21,119 nucleotides of DNA, taken from Baffinella frigidus. Its lineage: Eukaryota > Cryptophyceae > Cryptomonadales > Baffinellaceae. The stretch spans positions 12,502 through 33,620 of the forward strand of contig MU646686.1 of the NCBI GenBank assembly GCA_026770585.1, read 5' to 3'. The position numbers were made by a program, and so were the translations under genes. The stretch's first letter is position 1. Every line of letters starts with the position of its first letter. Of the stretch, positions 16,599-21,119 are shown in pieces. Under the pieces are notes generated by a model. The model made no database searches and was not told where the DNA came from. It worked only from the letters and a program-made list of their open reading frames with translations.

Positions 16599-16803
16599 AC
16601 GCACGCTCAGCAGCACAGTTGTGGTGTGCAACCTTGCGATGGCCAATAAGTAGACCGGGTTGACTTAGATAAGCTCCAATGGCTCCAAGGGCCTAGGGCC
16701 TAGGGCGATAATCAGCCGCTGTCGATCGGGGGGGAACAACTTAACAGGTTTATGGACTTTCACCTGAAAGCCCAGGCTGGATTCCGGCCCTGACTGTCTT
16801 ATA

Positions 16804-16903
16804 TCCCTAAGTGACCTGTAGGCTCATACGCCCTACCGTAGGGCCCTAGGACCTGCCTATGACCTCTTGGCCCTCAGATTTATCGGCATGGTCACTTAAG
16901 GGA
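16804..16903. mobile_element. Foldback element, family C, copy 3 (100 bp, opposite orientation)
   Basis: TCCCTAAGTGACC to GGTCACTTAAGGGA-type ends, flanked by TA on both sides. Internal order is reversed relative to copies 1 and 2 (GGCTCATACGCCC is near the left end). Confidence 0.85.
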
Positions 16904-16976
16904 TATGCCGAGGTCGCTCGAGAGCGGTGCAGGGGAAGAGTCAACCACGGTGTGCACGTGGACTGCACACACCATG

Positions 16977-17114
16977 TACAGGGGTACCTCGCTCAGAAGA
17001 AACTGCCTCCCCCTAGGATCCTACATGTACAGTAGGCCTATGCCTGGGGTTCTACGGTGGTCCTAGGTAATCACTAGGGGGGGGGCAGTTTCTTATGAGC
17101 GAGGTACCCCTGTA
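16977..17114. mobile_element. Foldback element, family A, copy 2
   Basis: TACAGGGGTACCTCGCTC to GAGCGAGGTACCCCTGTA. The core has CATGTACAGTAGGCC and an extra TAATCACTAGG segment beside the G run. Flanked by TA. Confidence 0.9.
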
Positions 17115-17203
17115 CCGAGGGGGGCTCTTATTAAGGCTCATAGACTTTTGGATCACTCAATCCTAGGCTTAAGGGCCTGCCCCAACCTTCCTTCGAACCT
17201 TGG

Positions 17204-17356
17204 CAAGGGTCCGTTAGGTCCTGTAGGTTCTTTGAGCTCCCAACATAGGCGGACACCGGAACTTATCCTTCAGGAAGGCCATGCTTCCTTTCGGATCACA
17301 TTCAGGCCCCCCGGTGCAGAAGGATCGCGGCAGAAACCGGCTAAAGGGGATGGGTC
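17204..17356 (+). repeat. Dispersed repeat F, copy with indels
   Basis: GGTCC..TAGGTTCTTTGAGCTCC through GGATCACATTCAGG to GATCGCGGCAGAAACCGGC. Single-base differences from 17669-17820 break a shared frame. Confidence 0.8.
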
Positions 17357-17438
17357 CACGCCAGGGCATGAGTGGCAATTCCAAACGCAACGTTTCGCGC
17401 TAAAAGTGTTTCGTGGTGCAGTTGAAACATGGCGGCAA

Positions 17439-17600
17439 CCACACAGCGGACTTCGAAGGGATTTTGAATAACCCCTTAGTGAATACTCCATAGGCCCTAC
17501 GGTAGGTCATACCGTAGGGACTTAGGGGGGCTCCTACGGATAAGGTAACGAAAACTCGGGCAGGATCGGCCCGAAAATTTCTTCGTAGCCCGCTGTGTGG
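17439..17600. mobile_element. Foldback element, family B, copy 3
   Basis: CCACACAGCGGACTTCGAAG to CTTCGTAGCCCGCTGTGTGG. The core has CCTACGGTAGGTCATACCGT. Ten or more terminal pairs are intact. Confidence 0.85.
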
Positions 17601-17668
17601 GCTGGCCGAGACTTTAGAACTTGTTTTTTCTGCAGCTGTGAAGATGCCTTCATGCCTTCGAGTGACCT

Positions 17669-17820
17669 CCTTTAGGTCCTTTAGGTTCTTCGAGCTCCCA
17701 ACATAGGCGGACACCGGAACTGGTTCTGCAGAAAAACCATGCTTCCTTTCGGATCACAATCAGCTCCCCCGGTGCAGAGGATCGCGGCAGAAACTGGCTA
17801 AAGGGTATCCTCATCGGGTG
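17669..17820 (+). repeat. Dispersed repeat F, full copy
   Basis: Same order as 17204-17356 and ends in GGGTATCCTCATCGGG like the reverse copy at 7512. This and the 7512 copy are the longest. Confidence 0.8.
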
Positions 17821-18154
17821 TGTAAAGATACAAAAAGTTCCCATACTCACACACACACCAGGATAAAACAAGTCGGCTGAAGGCCCATAATGGTATCCCA
17901 TCGTTCAGCTCATAGGAGCTCCAACCTCGCCCGGACGGGGGCCGTTTGCAAACTTTACCACACTCTTTACCACACGAAAATTAATAGACGGGCATAATGA
18001 TGAAACACGAATTGTGGGAGGCAGATCCCATACCGATAGCTCGAAGGTCGCGTGTTTTCTGGACATCCCATTTCACGCATTTGGGCGGTTGGAGGTCACA
18101 CGAGAAGTGCCCGGTTCCCTTAGATCTACCTTCAGACCCCGTTCCCGGTCTCTT
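17821..18154. other. Stretch without a supported gene
   Basis: No repeat family or domain recognised. A short ACCACACTCTTTACCACACG near-duplication is visible near 17957. The end contains GTTCCCGGTCTCTTTACAGG, matched by GTTCCCGGTCTCCTTACATG at 18410. Confidence 0.5.
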
Positions 18155-18284
18155 TACAGGGGTAACTCGCTCATAAGAAACCGCCCCCCCCCTAGGACCA
18201 CCATAGGGCCCTGGTACATGTAGGCATAGGCCTACTGTAGGGTCCTAGGGGGGGGCGGTTTCTTATGAGCGAGGTACCCCTGTA
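18155..18284. mobile_element. Foldback element, family A, copy 3
   Basis: TACAGGGGTAACTCGCTC, ATAAGAAACCGCCCCCC and the exact complement at the right ending GGTACCCCTGTA. The centre has TACATGTAGGCATAGGCC. TA at both ends. Confidence 0.9.
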
Positions 18285-18479
18285 GACTCTGGCGGAATTG
18301 CTCCGCTCTGGCGCTAGACCTGTGTAAAGTCACTCCCGGGATCCTACATGGGGTAATATCCCCAGATAGACGCCTCCGTGACGAGGCGGTTATCGCCACG
18401 AAAACCCCCCGTTCCCGGTCTCCTTACATGTAGATCTACCTTCCTAGCCGGGCCTCGCAGACACTCTGCCATACACATG

Positions 18480-18598
18480 TACAAGGGTGCCTCGCTCATG
18501 AGAAAGCGCCTCCTCCTAGGACCCTGCAGTGGGCCTATCAAGGGCCCTGTGTTGGTCCGAGGGGGTGTGTGCTTTCTCATGAGCGAGGCACTCCTGTA
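18480..18598. mobile_element. Foldback element, family A, copy 4 (divergent ends)
   Basis: TACAAGGGTGCCTCGCTC to GAGCGAGGCACTCCTGTA. Both ends share compensating changes (GTGCC with GGCAC), so the pairing is kept while the sequence drifts. Confidence 0.85.
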
Positions 18599-18681
18599 GG
18601 CTCATACGCCCTACGGTAGGGCCCTAGGACCTGCCTATGGGCGAGTTAGGGCGAATATTCACCCTGTGGGCACTTAAGGGG
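18599..18681. mobile_element. Foldback element, family C, truncated copy 4
   Basis: From GGCTCATACGCCC to CACTTAAGGGGTA, corresponding to copy 3 from its 17th base on. The missing left end is replaced by family A copy 4, whose last TA coincides with a TA of the C sequence. Confidence 0.75.
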
Positions 18682-18698
18682 TATCGCGCGCTCTGCCA

Positions 18699-18806
18699 TA
18701 CAGGGGTACCTCGCTCATAAGAAACCGCCCCCCCCCCTAGGACCCCCCTAGCACCCTGGGCATGGTCCTACTGTAGGGTCCTAGTGGGAGGCGGTTTCTT
18801 ATGAGC
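18699..18806. mobile_element. Foldback element, family A, copy 5 (right end lost)
   Basis: TACAGGGGTACCTCGCTC, ATAAGAAACCGCCCCCCC to GGCGGTTTCTTATGAGC, then unrelated TGTGACCCCGCC. Confidence 0.85.
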
Positions 18807-18853
18807 TGTGACCCCGCCCGACCTTCGCTACCAGATGTGACCCCGCTTGGGAG

Positions 18854-18921
18854 TAGGACCAAAAAGTCTCGGCCTACGGTAGGAGGTCCTAGGCAATCCC
18901 GTAGGCCTAACTACCCTATTA
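18854..18921 (-). mobile_element. Foldback element, family D, half copy
   Basis: Matches the complement of 15471-15560: GGACCAAAAAGTCTCGG, CCTACGGTAGGAGG and CCCGTAGGCCTAACTACC, then an internal gap to the terminal CTATTA. It lies 75 bp downstream of the H4 stop codon. Confidence 0.8.
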
Positions 18922-18996
18922 GAGTGCGCCGTTGTGGGCGGAGAGGATGGAGTCGAGCCACCCAGGCGAGGGCAAGGAAGACACCGGGTCTCAGAT

Positions 18997-19276
18997 TTAG
19001 CCGCCGAAGCCGTAGAGGGTGCGGCCCTGGCGCTTGAGGGCGAGAACGACGTCCATGCCGGTCACGGTCTTCCTGCGCGCGTGCTCGGTGTAGGTCACCG
19101 CGTCGTGGATCACGGTCTCGAGGAACACCTTGATCACCGAGCGGGTCTCCTCGTAGATGAGGCCGGAGATGCGCTGGCTTGGTGATGCCCTGGGTGTTGT
19201 CGATCATAACCATGCGGTGCCTCTTGCGACCCTGGGGCTTGCTGATTCCCAAGCCAGCCGTGTCACGTCCAGACAT
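18997..19276 (-). pseudogene. Histone H4, frameshifted by a ~35-bp internal deletion
   Basis: Core nucleosome histone. The minus strand starts MSGRDTAGLG at ATG 19276 and reads RKRHR...[10 protein letters not shown], matching the H4 stretch KRHRKV-LRDN-IQGITKPA. Near 19174 the frame breaks. In the +1 frame the rest is highly conserved: [56 protein letters not shown] and TAA at 18997-18999. By comparison with normal H4 (about 103 residues, 312 bp with stop), the segment coding for AIRRLARRGGV and adjoining bases is absent: 35 bp lost, with one extra codon in the tail, giving 280 bp. The N-terminal tail is also odd: three of the four usual acetylated lysines (K5, K8, K16) are absent and no glycine-lysine pattern remains, and the K20-region KVLRD is MVMID. 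An intron or an assembly error are alternatives, but no splice signals fit. Probably a decayed H4 copy. Confidence 0.85.
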
Positions 19277-19578
19277 CGTGCCGAGAATTTCTTGTGGCAA
19301 GGGGAGATGATACTTTCTCGTGCTTGTGGCGGGAAGGGGGAACCTGCCAAGGGAAATTGAAGGAAACCTCCAAGGGGAGAGATTATGGTAAACTTTCCCA
19401 TGAAACCTCCCTTTTCAGGCTGGACGTGACTGGTCATGACCACAAGATCACGCTTGGTCCTTCTACTCATCTCATGTTTACTACAGGGTGACGGACGCGA
19501 CTGGTCATCACAGGCGTCTCCCTTGCCCGTCGAGGTCGGTTTCGCGCCCATTTCTCTATCAAACTTTCTCTTTTCGAA
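19277..19578. promoter_or_regulatory. Divergent intergenic region between H4 and ankyrin gene
   Basis: 302 bp between two oppositely oriented start codons. It contains GGACGTGACTGGTCATGACC (19423-19442, partly palindromic) and a second variant CGCGACTGGTCATCA (from 19496). The first is the motif also found upstream of the homeodomain gene and its copies. It probably holds both promoters; no TATA box is obvious. Confidence 0.5.
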
Positions 19579-20244
19579 ATGCCCCTCCCCACCCACCCCG
19601 CCCTCCGGGCTGCAGTTTCGGGTGGCCAGACTGCTGAGGCGCTGCGACTGCTCGCCAAGGGCGCTGCCGTCCAGGGGGCAACTTGGGCCGGGACTTCGTT
19701 GCTGCACATGGCGCGGAAAAAGGGACCGCTAGTTTTATTTTCCAAGGGACGGGCAGAAGACGCTGCATCTCGAGACACCGTGCCTGGCGCATCCCACGTG
19801 GTGCAGATGCTTCTGGACCAGGGCGCTGACATCAACGTCAAGGACACGGACGGGGAAACGCCTCTTCACATCGCTGTTGAGGCTGGAAACGACGGATTTG
19901 TCCAGACGCTGCTCTCCATGGGCGCCGACGTTCATGTCACGACGGAGCTCGGGGACACGGCGCTGCATCTCGCGACAAGAGGGGGTTGCTGTGAGGCAGT
20001 GCAGATGCTGCTGGACAACTGCGCAGACCTGCGGGCGAAGAACAGCTCTGGAGAGACGCCGGAAGACCTTGCATCAGCTCCCGGGCAAGAACGGGTAAGC
20101 GCAATCCTGCAGACACATGAAGCGATGCGCCGCGCAAGGCTTGAAGCGGCTGCTATGGGGCAGCACCAGAGGCTGGGCGTGGGGGCACCGCTGCTCCGGG
20201 GTCTTGATCCGGGAGTGTTGCGAATGATCCTGGAGCAGACCTAA
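19579..20244 (+). CDS. Ankyrin-repeat protein
   Basis: 221-residue predicted protein-binding scaffold, apparently intronless; the partner is unknown. Residues 6-33 form a capping-type repeat. Repeat 1 begins at AGTSLLHMA (38-45) and ends at HVVQMLLDQGAD (73-84), but about 18 residues (46-63) lie in its middle. Repeat 2 (88-120) has DGETPLHIAVEAGN...LLSMGADV and repeat 3 (121-153) has LGDTALHLATRGG...MLLDNCADL. Repeat 4 (154-180) is partial (SSGETPEDLA). The C-terminal 181-221 is basic and helical-looking with no known domain. The start ATG follows a pyrimidine-rich leader (CTCTTTTCGAAATG). The ORF shows no break. Family assignment is strong. Confidence 0.88.
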   Translation: MPLPTHPALRAAVSGGQTAEALRLLAKGAAVQGATWAGTSLLHMARKKGPLVLFSKGRAEDAASRDTVPGASHVVQMLLDQGADINVKDTDGETPLHIAVEAGNDGFVQTLLSMGADVHVTTELGDTALHLATRGGCCEAVQMLLDNCADLRAKNSSGETPEDLASAPGQERVSAILQTHEAMRRARLEAAAMGQHQRLGVGAPLLRGLDPGVLRMILEQT

Positions 20245-20291
20245 GACTGCTGGGAGCGCGAGTTGGGGTGCTGTGTGACCATGTTGGAGTC

Positions 20292-20297
20292 AATAAA
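20292..20297 (+). promoter_or_regulatory. AATAAA, possible polyadenylation signal of the ankyrin gene
   Basis: AATAAA 48 bp after the ankyrin stop codon, in the expected position for a 3'-end signal. Short A/T motifs occur by chance and many protists do not use AATAAA. Confidence 0.3.
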
Positions 20298-20565
20298 TCG
20301 AGGAAGCACGCGGGCAGGCTTGCTTGTGGGAATACATGGTGGCCATGTTAGGTTCGATCCGTAATGAACGCACTCTGCTTTCTCACACTTCTTCTGTCGC
20401 TTCGAAATTCAGTATGTTGATCTCTTGGAAGCGTGTTCCAGCTCTGTCTTGTCTGATTCCACGGGCTGGTGTCTCTCGCATACGCTCCGGGGATGCTCAA
20501 AGTTTTACTTGAATTTTCCACGTCCCTCCCTGCACTGGAACCTGAGCTTTCTGCGGTCCTACAGT

Positions 20566-20725
20566 CCACACAGCGGACTTCAAAGGGATTTTGAATAACC
20601 CCTAAGCGACAAGACCTAGGATCCTACAGTAGGCAATCCGTAGGGACATAGGGGGGGTTCTACGGATAAGGTAACGGAAACTCGGGCTTTCACCGCCCGA
20701 AAATCCTTTCGTAGCCCGCTGTGTA
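20566..20725. mobile_element. Foldback element, family B, copy 4
   Basis: CCACACAGCGGACTTCAAAG to CTTTCGTAGCCCGCTGTGT. The centre has CCTAGGATCCTACAGTAGGC. Its right end abuts the E-type element directly. Confidence 0.85.
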
Positions 20726-20965
20726 GACAGGGGTTACTCGAAATTATGGACACGAACCGCCCCATCGGGTGGTCCTATGCTCCTAGGACTGGCCCTACAG
20801 GGGTACCTCGCTCATAAGAAACCGCCCCCCCCCCTAGGACCACCATATGACCCTAGGCATGGTCCTACTGTAGGGTCCTAGGGGGGGCGGTTTCTTATGA
20901 GCGAGGTACCCCTGTACTGTAGGACGCGAGGCGGTGAGTGTCCTTAATTTCGAGCAACCCCTGTA
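20726..20965. mobile_element. Foldback element, family E, interrupted by a family A element
   Basis: Left end ACAGGGGTTACTCGAAATTA, right end TTAATTTCGAGCAACCCCTG-TA. Taking out the 119 bp of A copy 6 plus one TA leaves about 121 bp, the same size class as family A. Related ends occur at 15667 and 1140-1412. Confidence 0.75.
20796..20916. mobile_element. Foldback element, family A, copy 6 (nested in E)
   Basis: TACAGGGGTACCTCGCTC / GAGCGAGGTACCCCTGTA with matching ATAAGAAACCGCCCCCC arms. The core has CCATATGACCCTAGGCATGG and CTACTGTAGGGTCC. The best-preserved copy; a TA at each end is explained by duplication of a TA in the host element. Confidence 0.92.
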
Positions 20966-20992
20966 CAATCCACTTCGCTTCTCCCGCCCTCC

Positions 20993-21119
20993 CATCTCTC
21001 GTTGATGACACCGCCTCCGCCTAGGACCCTACATGTACCGTAGGGCTATGCCTAGGGCCCTGTGGGAGTCCGGGGGTAGGGGGGGGGGGCGTTTTTTTAA
21101 TGAGTGAGGTACCCCTGTA
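20993..21119. mobile_element. Foldback element, family A, decayed left end, reaching the window edge
   Basis: The right end AATGAGTGAGGTACCCCTGTA is good. The core has CTAGGACCCTACATGTACCG. The left arm (CTCTCGTTGATGACACCGCC) pairs only partly. Confidence 0.65.

Noticed and set aside
16255-16663. Long frames with PQTPNPK or GFGVWGL repeats
   Set aside because: They are translations of the (CCCCAAA)n array in several frames.

Overview
The window looks like subtelomeric nuclear DNA of a eukaryote. About nine blocks of telomere-like repeat lie inside it, mostly 7-bp monomers of the TTTAGGG/CCCTAAA type known from plants, many algae and some alveolates. It also carries a degenerate histone H4, a homeodomain gene, an ankyrin-repeat gene and many short palindromic transposable elements. 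GC-rich, CpG-rich coding stretches and compact, apparently intronless genes suggest a unicellular alga or other protist; I cannot name the species. I see no rRNA, tRNA, bacterial-type operon or CRISPR array.

Layout. 1-2,830: repeats, a (GA)n tract, a poly-C run, a TTTAGGG array and a CCCTAAA array around one unrecognised small ORF. 2,965-11,735: a large imperfect inverted duplication. The left arm carries a full-length homeodomain gene (5508-6152, +). The right arm carries the same units in mirrored order, but its homeodomain gene is cut off before the homeobox and passes straight into CCCTAAA repeats (8641/8637). The spacer (about 6,153-8,640) holds telomere-like arrays and foldback elements, and the right arm has gained a 469-bp element with 22-bp inverted ends. 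11,738-15,310: about 3 kb of degenerate telomere-like repeats in which each block has its own variant monomers, broken by short unique or repeated islands. 15,311-18,930: dense foldback, MITE-like elements of several families (called A to E here) plus longer dispersed repeats (F, G). 18,997-20,244: a frameshifted histone H4 (minus) head to head with an ankyrin-repeat gene (plus) over a 302-bp gap. 20,566-21,119: four more foldback elements, one inserted inside another.

Only two ORFs are convincing intact protein genes: the TALE-like homeodomain protein and the ankyrin-repeat protein. A CGTGACTGGTCA-like motif lies upstream of the homeodomain gene and its copies and also in the H4/ankyrin gap, so these otherwise unrelated loci may share a promoter element. 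Most of the rest is repeat, and most other open frames are chance frames across it.
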